Source: Lingula anatina (Eukaryota > Brachiopoda > Lingulata > Lingulida > Lingulidae). From it: DNA of 64,000 bases. The notes below the pieces were generated by a model, which saw only the letters and a list, made by a program, of their open reading frames with translations, was not told the DNA's origin and did not search any database. Shown here piece after piece: positions 12,280-23,615 of this stretch (position 1 is the stretch's first letter; each line of letters opens with the position of its first letter). The stretch spans positions 148,535 to 212,534 of the forward strand of contig NW_019774602.1 in assembly GCF_001039355.2 (NCBI RefSeq), written 5' to 3'. A program made the position numbers and the translations under genes.

Positions 12280-12547
12280 CGAGTTGAGCCATGGCTCCAC
12301 AAAGCCACGACCTAATTATGGCGGAAGTACATGAAAGGAAAACCGCCTAATCTTTCAATAGTCTCTCCGCCTCTCACCCGCCTCCCCATGTGTTGTCCCA
12401 ATGGAGCCGAGATTTACTGGCTGTACCCCCGCAGGGACGACGCATGGGGAGGCGAGCGAGAGGCGGATAGACTATTAAAAGATTAGGCGGGTTTTCTTTT
12501 CTGGTACGGCTGGCCTATTTTGGTCGGGGGGTTTTAGAGGCATGGGT
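12280..12547. mobile_element. truncated palindromic MITE, family also at 47558
   Basis: The inverted arms pair GAAAGGAAAACCGCCTAATC (about 12,333-12,352) with a complementary arm near 12,478-12,500, and TCTCCGCCTCTC with its complement. The words AATGGAGCCGAGATTTA and GAGAGGCGGA are shared with the element at 47558-47844. The outer arms do not match each other here, and the right side stops at the N at 12548. Confidence 0.6.
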
Positions 12548-12548
12548 N
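12548..12548. other. ambiguous base at a sequence junction
   Basis: A single N separates a truncated MITE on the left from sequence on the right that matches 8893 onward, with the left half of the 8779-9025 element missing. It may mark a collapsed gap or a misjoin. Confidence 0.6.
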
Positions 12549-13422
12549 TATCCAGTAGTGCTAAGAAAGCGTCGACAGTGAGTCCAAATGAAATAATTTA
12601 GCATCTTAAAGTAACTTTATTAAAGAGACTTGACAGGGGACCAACTAAACCCCGGGATACAACTAGCCCCGGTCTCCCCTACCGCAGTTTAAGGAGGTGG
12701 AAACATGTGTGCACAATTTAATCCGATTTTAAATTCCGTCGAATTGGCCAACGCGTCTAGTTGAATAAGGTGTGTTTACCCACAACCGTTTGTATACACC
12801 CTGTGTACACTGCCACATATTCATCAAACATACGGTGTGATCATTTGTGCTGGTCCATTCTTTGCTGTGGTTATTAGTATGGTCAGTTGGAGAGGGACAC
12901 GTTTATTTAAAACTTTCCGACCAAAACTCCACAGAATAACCTTTTTAACCACAGTCAGTTATATCTACGTACACCATGCACAGTCGTAAAACGAAACATT
13001 CAAATATACATTTATAACTGTTATATGATGAAACGGTGTGGTAACTGTAGTCAGCTAACCCGGTGGTTTATATTTAAGTTGACAAAGCACTTTCAACTAC
13101 TTTTAACGCAAAGTCCCTGACTGAAAAAAAAAACTTGCAACATAATCACCAGGTGGACCATTGTTTGTGCGGGTCTTACATGGTGTCCTTTAGGTAAACT
13201 ATCCACAAGAATGATATCGGATCACAAGGGTCAAGTACAATACCAGGTATTTTGCTTTATTTATTAACGTGAATCAAATAATGGCCAGCTTTACCCGCGA
13301 AGAAGCTGGATTGCGCAATACTGACTTTTCATTCACTACGGTTCTCTCGTACCTTTATGTAAACAGAGAGGTGTGTCGACACTGCACTCTACCAGGCGCG
13401 ACGGGTTTTCTTTATATTTGGA

Positions 13423-13428
13423 TATAAA
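13423..13428 (+). promoter_or_regulatory. candidate TATA box of V4
   Basis: TATAAA lies 46-51 bp before the V4 ATG. The aligned place before V3 (9950-9957) reads GATAAAG, lacking two bases, so V3 has no equivalent TATAAA. Promoter function is inferred only from position. Confidence 0.4.
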
Positions 13429-13473
13429 GAACAGCAGTGGAGTGCAGTCGCACAACCCTGGCTTTTGTACAAA

Positions 13474-14897
13474 ATGATTCCGTTCAGTACATGTGTGTTG
13501 TTCTGTGTAATCCTCCGTGCTGACACCTCCTTGGCTCAGATAAGAGTCACTGTACAGCAAGGAGATATCAATGGGAAAACATCAATTCTTGGATTGGACG
13601 TGATCTCCTATCTTGGGATACCCTACGCTGAACCTCCTCTGGGTGATCTACGATTCAAGAGACCAGTACCTAAAGCTGCTTGGAGTTCCCCACTGAATGC
13701 CACTGAGTATGGACCGATATGCCTGCAAATGAATGCCCGATTTCCCAGTTCCGAAGATTGTCTGACACTTAATGTTCATGTACCGCAGAATAATAACACC
13801 GCCCCTAAAGCAGTCATGGTTTGGGTTCATGGCGGAGGGTTTGTCTTGGGAAGTGGCAGAGAAGTGGACCCTATAGGTCTAGCCCTGGCAGACGTCATTA
13901 CAGTCAGTATCAACTACCGTTTGGGCATGTTTGGCTTTCTTACTATTGGGGACGATGTAAAAGGCAATTTTGGACTTTGGGACCAACACCTCGCTTTCAG
14001 ATGGATAAAAGAAAACATTGATGCCTTCGGAGGGGACCCCAACAGAATCACGATATTCGGAGAATCTGCAGGCGGTATGAGCGTGTCTTTCCATGCTATG
14101 TCTCCAATGAGTAACGGACTGTTCCATCGTGTTATAAGCCAAAGCGGGGTCGGTAGTCAACAATTAACGTTACAAAAAAGTACGAAAAACGTCGTCTCAT
14201 TGAGTGAAAATTCAAAATGTAATACAACCGATTCAGTGTCTTTGTTAGTTTGTCTTAAAGGTAAGAGTGGACAAGATCTTCTTGCTATCTCTAATATGCT
14301 TATAGAGTTGTTAATGTGGGTTCCGAATATGGACAACGAGCTTATTACTGGCAACGTGGAAAGTTCGGCAAATCTTTTACCAGATCAATATGGGAATCTT
14401 GACTATTTGATGGGAAGCAATAGTCTTGACGGGAACGCACTGATCAGGGTACCGGCCGAGGCCGAGAATGGTTTTACAGAACAAGCTTTCCGTCAACGTG
14501 TCGACCAAATGTTAACTGGGAGATTGGACAAAGATATCGTTCAAACGGCGTTGATACAAGAGTACACTGCAGATGTCTTTTATCCAGATAACAAAACACG
14601 TGTAAAACAGTTCGTAGAAATGGGAGGTGATCTAACATTAACAATTCCCACCCATATGAACGCCCTCAAACATGACGAAACCAATGGTACTGGATTCACG
14701 TTCGTATATTTTCTCTCCATAAACACTTGTCACAAACTACTGCCCACGGTGTCTTGGCTGGATGGAGCTGGACATGCCGACGACCTAATCTACATTAATG
14801 GTCTAGTTAGTGTTTTGTGCAACGGTAGCGCCACACCTGCTGATTTTGCCCTACAGAATGCTATGATAACTTATTGGACCAACTTTGCTAAATCTGG
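13474..14897 (+). CDS. V4: variable first exon, signal peptide + esterase domain 1
   Basis: The signal peptide MIPFSTCVLFCVILRADTS is followed by an esterase domain with HGGGF, GESAG, GSNSLDG and GAGHADDL, so the triad is complete (Ser, Asp, His). The middle segment after the nucleophile (QQLTLQKSTKNVVSL) is of the V1 type rather than the V2/V3 type, although the first third is close to V3. The exon ends at GG|GTAAGT (donor at 14898), phase 2. It is the last V exon of the first cluster, 2.6 kb upstream of C2, about the same distance as V6 from its C2. Confidence 0.86.
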
Positions 14898-15188
14898 GTA
14901 AGTTACTCGGATAAGAATATAAGATTATTACTAGGGTACTAAAACAGCTGGCAAGGGACACCTTGTATGGCAAAAGTAACAAGGATATGTTAAAAGGTAA
15001 ATTTCCTGCCTCCATTGATAGCTAATTACGTTTTTAAAATGAATAAAAAAAAATCGAAACAATTGCAGTCAATCGTATAAAAACTACGGCGGGTTATCGC
15101 ATTAATGCATTTTTTATACTAATTTATGGTTTGTTTACTCCGGTGATCTGTACGTCGTGATCACATTTTACTATCTGATATTTTCTGC

Positions 15189-15812
15189 AGGCTTGAAAGA
15201 ATTCTTAATTTTGTCTCGTTTTGCTCGCTATGTTCTCATTTGGTGGCTGTGGCGGTGTGTGAGGGGGAGGGGGGTTGTGAGTCAGTAGCTACGAGCTAAG
15301 AGGAACGTGGCTGCTGTTAACTTTCCAATTTCCCCAGCTGATCACTGTTCTTCTTTGAAATGGTGGACTAGTTACAAGACATATTGTATATTACATATTG
15401 TAGGAAGAATGTTGCGATATTTTATATCTTCTTACCAGTATAACTCGCATGAGAGTTAGGAACAACTACTGGCATTAATGCATGATGAATCTGTTGTGAC
15501 AGTACAAGAACATGATGATAACTATACATTTATAACACTGGCTGGGAACATAATAATATATGCTGATACAAATACGCGTGAAAATGACGAAAAATACTTT
15601 ACATAACTTCTTTCACCATTATATTCCCGAATCAGAATGTGTCATACAAATAAGCAGGGGACTTTGCATTATAACTGTTGAAAAACTAATCAATTTTCTA
15701 TTTTGCATACCGTGCGATGATTGATAACATACCTTTAGCATCTACATTTGTTATGATTTTGCAAATACTTTTACATTTGTTTATATAAATAAAGCACCGG
15801 CACTTTCTGTAC
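15189..15812 (+). repeat. intronic direct repeat, copy A1
   Basis: This starts GCTTGAAAGAATTCTT and runs to the words GCACCGGCACTTT. Its partner is 16,579-17,215, and a third relative lies at about 31,700-32,283 in cluster B. It looks like a duplicated intron segment, not a known transposon. Confidence 0.7.
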
Positions 15813-16578
15813 AGATATACATTTTTTTGTTAAAATAACACTATGTCATTCTTATAATTAGCTTCTGCTCTAAAAATGTAAGGTATAAAACAATAGACGC
15901 ATTAACATATCCCCGTCCTAGGCTAAATATCATGATCTGTCATTTTTCTTAGCAACCAAATGTTGTTGTGTCTTATAATGATCATATTTTATCAAACTTT
16001 ATTTTGTTTTATTTTATGAAATAGTTCCGATTAAGAAGTCAAAAACAAACTACGGGTAAAAGAAGGTACCAGTACAATGAAGTAAATTAGCGCTTCTTCA
16101 TTGTAAGGAGTTTACACCACCAAATATGTATGTGTAAACATTAGACCACGCCCGACCCTTGTCACCTTCTGACCCCTGAATAATTATTAGCAGTCATTTT
16201 ATAACGTTCAAAATCTCCGTGTGGGCTTACAGTGCCGAGTTCCCATTAATGACCCACACAGGTAACCTCCGTCCTAGATTTTCACCCTCTTTCGTCTTGC
16301 TACCTGTAACCCTAAACTATGTGAATGTTATGGTTGGCATAGTCTCTGTAACATTAGCCCTTGCTTTCTTATCACCGAGTATGATTTTTAAAAATAGATT
16401 GTACAGCAAGAAGGTTGGCAATGACGTGAACTTTTTATTGGAAGAAGGCCCGCCTCGTGCATACTATATAACAAAGGGCTGTTAACAATAGACTGTAAAA
16501 AGATCCACACAATGTGAGACAGGTGCGGTGAGACAACTGCACGTCTCCACGTGAGGCAAGTAAAATATATAGGACACA

Positions 16579-17215
16579 GGCTTGAAAGAATTCTTATTTC
16601 TTAATTTTGGCTGTGGCGGGGGGGGGGGGGGGGGGGGTAAGTGAGTCAGTAGCTACGAGAGAGGAACGTGCCTGCTGTTAACTTTCCGATTTCCCCAGGT
16701 GATCACTATTCTTCTTTAAAATGGAGGACTAATTACAAGACATATTATATATTTAAAATTTTAGGAAAAATGTTGCGATATTTAGATAATATCCAACAAA
16801 AACCTTTTATTTCTACTTACCAGTATAACTTGCATGGGGAGTTAGGAACAACTACTGGCATTAATGCATTGACGAATCTGTTGTGATAGCACAAGAACTT
16901 GATTATAACTATACATTAATAATACTGGCTGGGAACATAATAATATATGCTGATACAAATACGCGTGAAAATGTTGATTGTATTTACGGTTAAAGTCCAC
17001 CATTATATTCCCAAACCAGAATGAATTTTTACAAATAAGGAAGGGATTTTGCCTTATAACTGTTGAAAAACTAATCCAATTTTCTATTATGCATACCGTG
17101 CAGTAATTGATAACATACCTTCAGCATCTACATGTACTTAATTTTTTATGATTTTGCAAATAGATGTTCTCTTTTACATTTGTGTATATAAATAAAGCAC
17201 CGGCACTTTGTGTAC
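16579..17215 (+). repeat. intronic direct repeat, copy A2
   Basis: Partner of 15,189-15,812, with shared words such as GTGAGTCAGTAGCTACGAG and AATACGCGTGAAAATG. It is next to the C2 acceptor region. Confidence 0.7.
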
Positions 17216-17530
17216 TGATTTAAATTTGCAGCACTTTTTCGTCATAATAATACTATGTTATTCTTTTCATTAGCTACTGCTCTCACTGTTCTTCTAAAAT
17301 ATATCTTAGCGTTTCGTCGGTGACAACCTCATATAACAAGAAGACTAAAATTGGCTGTATAAATATTCTGCTGTTGTAAAATGTGACAAAATATTATATT
17401 CCTAAGGATGTTGTGGTGCATTTTCGCGTCTGATAAGATCTCTGTATGTACATTACCTTATATTTATGTTATATATGTTTATTTGACACTCTGAAAAAGT
17501 TACCCAGTTAATTTATTTGACTTTTTCCAG

Positions 17531-19219
17531 GAACCCAAACCTGCCTGCCTCTGTTCTAACACAGTGGCCCAAGTACGACCATGTTCAGCGCGAATACCTC
17601 GACCTCAATGAGAACATCACTGCCAAATCCAATCTCAAAGCACGTCGAGTTGCCTTCATGACCGACGTGCTTCAAAAGCTGGTGGAACTTCCATCGGAGG
17701 GAGTTTGTACAGAAACGGGCGATGCCATGGATGACTTGGTTGTGAATACTTTTTACGGCAAAATCAGAGGGAAGCGTGAGGTCGTAAAAGAATGGTACTG
17801 GGAAATGTTTCTTGGCGTTCCCTATGCAGCTCCCCCCATAGGAGAACACCGTTTTCTCCCACCAATACCTCCAAAAATGTGGAGCGGCATCCGGAATGCA
17901 ACGGAATTAGGGTATTCCTGTCATGGAGGAGCGGTTTTTCTCTCACCGTCTCCTTTAAAGTTCCACGAAGATTGTCTCACCCTTAATATTTATGTGCCCG
18001 CAGGAGTGCGAATGTGGAAAGACGAAAAACTTGCTGTAATGTTATTTATACACGGAGGTGGCTATGTGGTTGGATCAAGTTCAGAGTACGACGGAAGAGC
18101 ACTTAGCTGGTACGGACGCGTCATTGTTGTCACCATAAATTATCGCCTCGGAATCTTCGGTTTCGCAAGCACTGGGGATCAGAATGCTCCCGGAAACGTT
18201 GGTCTGATGGATCAGAGTCTTGCAATGCGGTGGGTAAAACAAAACATAGCCTCCTTTGGTGGTGACCCCGAAAGAATAACTATATTTGGAGAATCGGCAG
18301 GTGCTGGAAGTGTCATATACCAAATGCTTTCACCTATGAGTAAAGGGTTGTTCAAGCGAGCCATAGCAGAAAGTACATGGATGGGAGCTTGGGACTTACA
18401 TTTCATCGACCCAGCAAAAAAGAATAACATAGATATGATACGCGAGTATGGCATTCATTTCAACTGCAGTTCTTCATCAGTAGACATGATAAGGTGCCTT
18501 CGTGATATCAATGCTTCAGATATAGCTCAATATGCCTCTGCAAACATGTTTTCTCTGCCATTAAAACTATTCACTCCAACTGTTGATCGTGAATTCATGC
18601 CCTATTCGCCATCCGAAACGTTCGATTTGCTTTTAAAATACAAAGACATGATTAAAGAAGATGACATGGTTGACCTACTTATTGGCACAAACAGTGGAGA
18701 AGGTTTGACAGAGTCTTTTGGCGCAATATTAACGACGTTTCCCAATGGTTCTCAGACGACCAATGGATTAACAGAGAAAGAGTTCGACCAAATCATGAAA
18801 GCATATGTTACGCCAAGCGTAGGCAATAACCTTGAAATAATTATACCTATGATCCAGAACGCTTATACCAACTTGGAGTCGCCAGACAATCCAATGAGAC
18901 GACTTCGTGCTTTTCAAGACGTTATAAGAGATATCACATATGTGGCCGGGTCAGATTTGGCAGCACAGGTGCATTCTACCTTAGGAGGCAACACGTACGT
19001 GTATAGGTTTGCACACGAACCCAGTTTTGGCCATTTATTCCTCGGGACATATGGGCTGCCTACTGAACCAATCTATGGTTTAGCTGACCATGGGGAAGAA
19101 CTTACCTACGTGTTTGGTCAGCCTTTATTCACTGATGTTGTCCCTATGAATGTTTCCTCAAGAGACGTTGAAGTGTCAAGACAAATGATAGCTTACTGGT
19201 CAAACTTTGCCAGATATGG
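17531..19219 (+). CDS. C2-A: constant exon, tail of domain 1 + esterase domain 2
   Basis: The acceptor TTTTTCCAG is followed by one base that completes the Gly codon split after each V exon, then NPNLPASVLTQWPKYD, the usual C-terminal end of a carboxylesterase domain. After a helical linker (about residues 20-60 of the exon product) a second full esterase domain starts. It has HGGGY, GESAG (Ser codon 18294-18296), GTNSGEG (Glu codon 18699-18701) and ADHGEEL (His codon 19089-19091), so a complete classical Ser-Glu-His triad. It ends AYWSNFARYG at donor GG|GTAAGT (19220), again phase 2. The exon is 1,689 bp and symmetrical (2-2), so it could be skipped or duplicated without breaking the frame. 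Confidence 0.88.
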
Positions 19220-19497
19220 GTAAGTCCTTACAATACCGGAAGAATAGATGAAACCGAAATCGTAGTGGTATTTTAATTAATTAAAATAAAATTTCTATTA
19301 ATATTTAACTGTGAAGATCCTAAATAAACCTTTGAGACAAATAGGCAGAAATAATTATTTCAAGTCGAGATATAGAAAAATATTTCAGAAGTTTTTGATG
19401 TGACAATGATTTGCTGCCATAGGCCTACTGCCATTAGTAAAACAGATTTCTTTAAATTTCTGTAGTCCATTGAAATTATTACCTTGTGTATTTTCAG
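19220..19497 (+). other. C2-C3 intron, cluster A
   Basis: A GT-AG intron of 278 bp, AT-rich, with nothing else recognised. It is followed by acceptor TATTTTCAG. Confidence 0.85.
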
Positions 19498-21144
19498 TTC
19501 TCCCAATGGCCCTACAGTTCCAGTCTTTTGGCCTCAGTACGAAACATCCATGACGTCATACATGTACATCGGAAACGAGACCGAAGTAAAACAAAATCTG
19601 GGTGGTTCCCGAGTCCAGCTATTGAAAAATGTAGTGAGACGCCTCGCTGACTCTGGCAATTGTCCTGCAACGTCAAAAACTATGTACACACCAGCTCCCT
19701 CTAACGGTTCGTGGATAATGCAGTATATCATGCCGGATCAGCCTGAGGTCAATACCCGTGTTGGGCGTGTGAGAGGACTTGCTCTGCGGGCCAGCGCTTT
19801 TACTGGTGGAAAAGATTTAAACCTTTTCCTAGGTATTCCCTACGCTAAGCCACCAACAGGTGATCGCAGATTCAAAAAGCCAGAACCATCAACTGCTTGG
19901 ACTGAAACCCTCAATGCAACAATGAGCGCACCACCTTGCCTTCAACTCCCGTCAGATTTTATGATGGTGCTTGGTTTGAATCACACCAGTGAAGATTGTT
20001 TATATGTGTCGGTCGTCGTGCCTCGAGGAACCGTAGTAAATGATAAGAAGCCTGTTGTTGCCTTAATTCATGGTGGCTTCTTTATAAACGGCAGTCCAGA
20101 TGAACATTCACTGGGAATTTTCTCTTCTTTGGGCGATGTCATTACTGTAAGCATTAATTATAGACTCGGTATGCTTGGATTTATGTCGACTGGAGATGAC
20201 ACATTGAAAGGGAACCTCGGACTCTATGACATGGTGGCTGCAACAAAATGGATTAAAGAGAACATTGCTTCTTTCGGTGGCAATCCAGACAAAATAACCC
20301 TTTTTGGTACTGGATCTGCAGGACTGGCAGTACTTAATATGATGGTCTCCCCTATGGCAAAAGATTATTTCCATCAGGCTGTCATCACGGGCCCTACCAC
20401 GCCTTACGCTGCACAAACGCCGGCTGCATTAGCGGAAATAAGCAGGAATTTTTCTGCTGGTATTGGATGCCGACAGGAATCGAGCTCAGAGCTTATAGAA
20501 TGTCTGAGAAGTAAACCAGCCGATGCATTCATTTACAAGGGAAATCCTTACCTGGCAAACCACGTATTCCTTGTCACTGATGGAGAACTAATAAAAAGTG
20601 ATCTTGTAACAGCGTATACTACCAGTACTCAACTGAAGCCTCTTGTGATTGGAAGTACGTCAGACTATGCTGGTATTTTCCTTCAACAATATCTTGGTTA
20701 CAGAGATTCTATGACCCAGCAAGAAGTCGACGCTTCTATTGATATGACAATTGAAGCAGTTTTTCCCAAATCAGGAATGAAGGACCTTTTGAAAGCCATG
20801 ATTAAACAGCAGTTTTTTTCATCAGAAATCAAAAATGATAAAGATAGACTGATGGCTCTCTTACACTTCTATAACAGCATGCACAAGTACGGCTGGTTGT
20901 ATATGCTTGGTGTAGGGCACGCATCCCATGGTGGAGACGTGTATATGTACGAATTTAATCATCGTCCACAGTGGTCATGGTACCCCGAATGGATTGGCGC
21001 CACCTTCCGAGACGACATAGGGTTTTTGGAAGGCTTACCGTTCGACAAACCACTTCTGGCTGAATTATCATTGTCAGTCACAGACCGAGAAGAAATGATC
21101 AGTGGGGCTCTCATGTCGTATATCGGAAACTTTGTTGGAACAAG
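19498..21144 (+). CDS. C3-A: constant exon, tail of domain 2 + inactive esterase domain 3
   Basis: The first base completes Gly, then SPNGPTVPVFWPQYE closes domain 2. The third esterase-fold domain follows, with LFLGIPYAKPPTGDRRF, SEDCLYVSVVVP, INYRLGMLGF and the alpha/beta core. The oxyanion segment is HGGFF. The elbow reads FGTGSAGL instead of FGESAG, so aligned without gaps the nucleophile is Gly and there is no GxSxG. The acid region reads GSTSDYAG (Tyr at the Glu place), and the His region reads GATFRDDIGFLEG (Phe at the His place). All three catalytic residues are gone, as in neuroligin-type cholinesterase-like adhesion proteins; a binding or structural role is inferred. It ends YIGNFVGT plus AG at donor AAG|GTAGGC (21145), phase 2. 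Length 1,647 bp. Confidence 0.86.
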
Positions 21145-21365
21145 GTAGGCTGGCTAGGCATCATCAATAGTTTCTTGACTGATACATCTAGATTCGAGTT
21201 AAGATGATAGCAGCAGATAAAAACCTGTATACTGAGCTAAAGAATTTTGGTCGTGTTTTGCGTATTTCAAATTTCCCATTATTGCAAACAAACATCGAAT
21301 TTAACTTGATTATTATACTTATTTACCGAAAGTATTTTATCAAAAATCCCTTCTTCTTTTTGTAG
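21145..21365 (+). other. C3-C4 intron, cluster A
   Basis: A GT-AG intron of 221 bp ending TTTTTGTAG. No other feature seen. Confidence 0.85.
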
Positions 21366-21828
21366 TAATCCAAACCAAGGCAATTTCCCAGTGTCCGTGG
21401 AATGGCCAAAGTTTGGTGCAGATGATCCAAACTACCTCTTGGCAGGTCTACGATTCATAGCAGCAGACATGAGGGACATGATGGGCCAAGAACAAATACG
21501 TTTCTGGCATGGTGAAGGAAAAAATAATTCCATACTGGACCAAGTTGCTACTATGAAGATGGACGCCCAAACAATGAGTACTTCAGCACCTACTATGCCC
21601 CCTGCAGCAACATGCCCACCCGCGTTGGGGAGCTCTGATTTCCTAAATTCAATGAATCTTGGCGTCAAAGGAGTAGAGGATCTTGTCTTGGCACTCATTG
21701 TTATAGCTTCTGCGTTGGGTCTTTTCCTCATAATTGCAGTAGGTTATGTGTGCGTACTGAACGGCAGGGTTGGGAAACTTAAACAAGCTGCTTACTCCAC
21801 ATCAAAGACTGAGCTAACCAAGATGTGA
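21366..21828 (+). CDS. C4-A: last exon, tail of domain 3, stalk, membrane helix
   Basis: One base completes Ser, then NPNQGNFPVSVEWPKF closes domain 3. A Thr/Pro-rich stalk (TMSTSAPTMPPAATCPPA) follows, then a strongly hydrophobic segment of about 23 residues (ALIVIASALGLFLIIAVGYV), and a basic cytoplasmic tail of about 22 residues ending TELTKM before TGA. With the signal peptide of a V exon this makes a type I membrane protein with all three esterase domains outside the cell. No PDZ ligand of a standard class is evident. Confidence 0.86.
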
Positions 21829-21854
21829 AGTGGAAATTTGCAAAATTTATATTT

Positions 21855-21860
21855 AATAAA
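21855..21860 (+). terminator. candidate polyadenylation signal, cluster A
   Basis: AATAAA lies 27 bp after the C4-A stop codon. This is close to the stop, but it is the first canonical hexamer. Confidence 0.5.
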
Positions 21861-22773
21861 TCATTCAATGAGGAAATGAAAATAGTATTTGAGAAATGAA
21901 ACAAAGAAAGACATGTTTCGGTGTACAAACCAATTTTTTAAGAAAACGCTTAAAGAAACAAAAAAGAGTAGGAGTATTTTGTTTATACTGAAATACATTT
22001 TACCTCGTTATTTATTTTTTTTTTTTTTTGTTTTATATATTCATCAACTATGTTTAGATATAAGATGGGAAATTTTTTGTACAATGAAAGTTTTTGATTC
22101 CATTATAAGGTTATTTGAAGTTAGTTATGATTTCCATACTTCGTTATGAAAGTACTTATTTAAATTACCCTATTATACAATATGTATAAACGGTTTTGTT
22201 ATTTAAAAGGACGACGGATCTACAGGGTATAATACAGAATGTTTACATAGTAGATTAAGGAAATGCTTTAGTTGAGAATTTAAAATAAGAGAAAATATGC
22301 ATATTACTTTGGAATTCTGTCGTGTATCCTTACTTAATTTGGAGCACAAAACGACGATGAACTTTCTTCTCAGTAGGTCGTTTCATTGCGTTAAGGTCCT
22401 AACAGGGTGATAGCTACAGTACAGGACATACTTTTACCCATTTACAACAACTGGGCAATAAGTATAAGGTGCGGCCCTTTTCGTAATTAGGTTATACCAA
22501 TTTCACCCAGTTGGGTCAAAGCTTGACTGAAGTTTTATAATTATTTCTGTGATTTATTCTATAGTAAATAAACGGATTGAACAGATCATTAATCTGCATG
22601 GTTATTTTGAGTCAATAGGTTTCCAACTTTAATCAACATCATAGAGATACTATGTAAAAGACAAATTTTGGGCACACGTTGAGCAATGCCTGCAGCTGCC
22701 TTTCAGAATGTTTTTTTTTTTTTTTTTTTCCCTTTTTTGCCAAATCGGTTTATTAAACTTATTGATCAGTAAG

Positions 22774-22832
22774 ACTATAATATAATATAATATAATATAA
22801 TATAATATAATATAATATAATATAATATATAT
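22774..22832. repeat. (TATAA)n microsatellite
   Basis: About ten consecutive TATAA units, ending in TATATAT. Confidence 0.9.
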
Positions 22833-23536
22833 GGCTCAGACTTGAGTGTTATTGTCCAAGGGGTCCATTTCACGCATTTGCCTCTCACCTTCTGCCACCT
22901 GCCCACATTACATCATATGTCATATATCATAAACTAAATATTGTGAGGGAGAAGAATGATAGATCTGAAAACTGTTTGAAAGATATTTGTTATTTTATGT
23001 GATGTATTTTTAATTCAATTCTCTTGAGTGTCGTTAAGGTAATGCACAAAAGCTCAGTTAAAGGTCCTCTTCACGAATATGTTTTTTTTTCTGAGAAAAA
23101 GGGAAATTATTGCCTACCCACGAAACATTGCCTGACCCGTCCATGCACTTGGATTCGAAATCTTACTCCATTTTTAATTTGACAATTGAGTTCTAGATGA
23201 CTGACCAGTTATTAAGAGCGACATCTGTCTTAACGTGCATTACCTCGTTTTCACACAAGAAAATGGCGCGGTGTTTTGTATCTCATACAGCCGTTGCGAG
23301 TTGTCAATGACTGCCAGAGAATTCCAAGTAAATAATGCCGACACTAGGTTCCCTTCAGAAAAGAATTTAAAGGGCATTATCACCTTAAAGGTCCAAATGG
23401 GGATATCTTAACATGACACAAATATGCCCGTGGCGGATTACTTAACTGCGTAGACATCCTTTAAAGCAAATATTTACTACTGATATGTTACTGTTTGACA
23501 ATAAGATTAAGAGGTAGTTTTATTGAGGGTCAATTT

Positions 23537-23542
23537 TATAAG
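23537..23542 (+). promoter_or_regulatory. candidate TATA-like box of V5
   Basis: TATAAG lies 79 bp before the ATG. The same word at the same distance precedes V6 (28412-28417), in a flank conserved over several hundred bases. Confidence 0.35.
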
Positions 23543-23615
23543 AAGACACAAAGTAGTTCTCCCGACATTTTGGTAAAGCTATCCCTAACGTTACCCAAAC
23601 GGGTGTGCCAGAAAT

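Larger units (their letters stand above)
11426..13473. other. interval between V3 and V4
   Basis: No coding exon is recognised. The left part repeats the V2 3' flank and is interrupted by a hAT-like MITE. The right part repeats the V3 5' flank. Between them lies a truncated palindromic element (about 12,280-12,547) ending at an ambiguous base. An ATT-rich microsatellite lies near 11,773-11,802. Confidence 0.6.
14898..17530 (+). other. intron between V4 and C2 (cluster A)
   Basis: A GT-AG intron (GTAAGT ... TTTTTCCAG). It contains a large imperfect direct repeat (15,189-15,812 and 16,579-17,215) and a block at 16,037-16,420 that recurs in the equivalent intron of cluster B. A poly-G run lies at about 16,617-16,637. 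AATGAATAAA occurs 144 bp behind the V4 donor. The open frame at 16219-16485 is interrupted by a stop in the cluster B copy and is not treated as a gene. Confidence 0.7.
21861..23615. other. interval between clusters A and B
   Basis: No gene recognised. A TATAA microsatellite lies at about 22,774-22,832, and poly-T runs are near 22,016 and 22,711. From about 23,130 the sequence matches the V6 5' flank (from about 28,020), so this right part is the duplicated upstream region of V5. Confidence 0.6.

Noticed and set aside
16219-16485. 88-codon open frame with a hydrophobic stretch in the V4-C2 intron
   Set aside because: The aligned copy in cluster B (about 31,000-31,165) has an in-frame stop and indels, so it is not conserved as protein.
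20312-20323. GSAG in domain 3 read as a nucleophile elbow
   Set aside because: The residue two before the Ser is Thr, not Gly, the motif is shifted by one, and the acid and His are also lost.
22774-22832. Regular repeat considered as an array with spacers
   Set aside because: It is a simple TATAA microsatellite without spacers in an animal genome.
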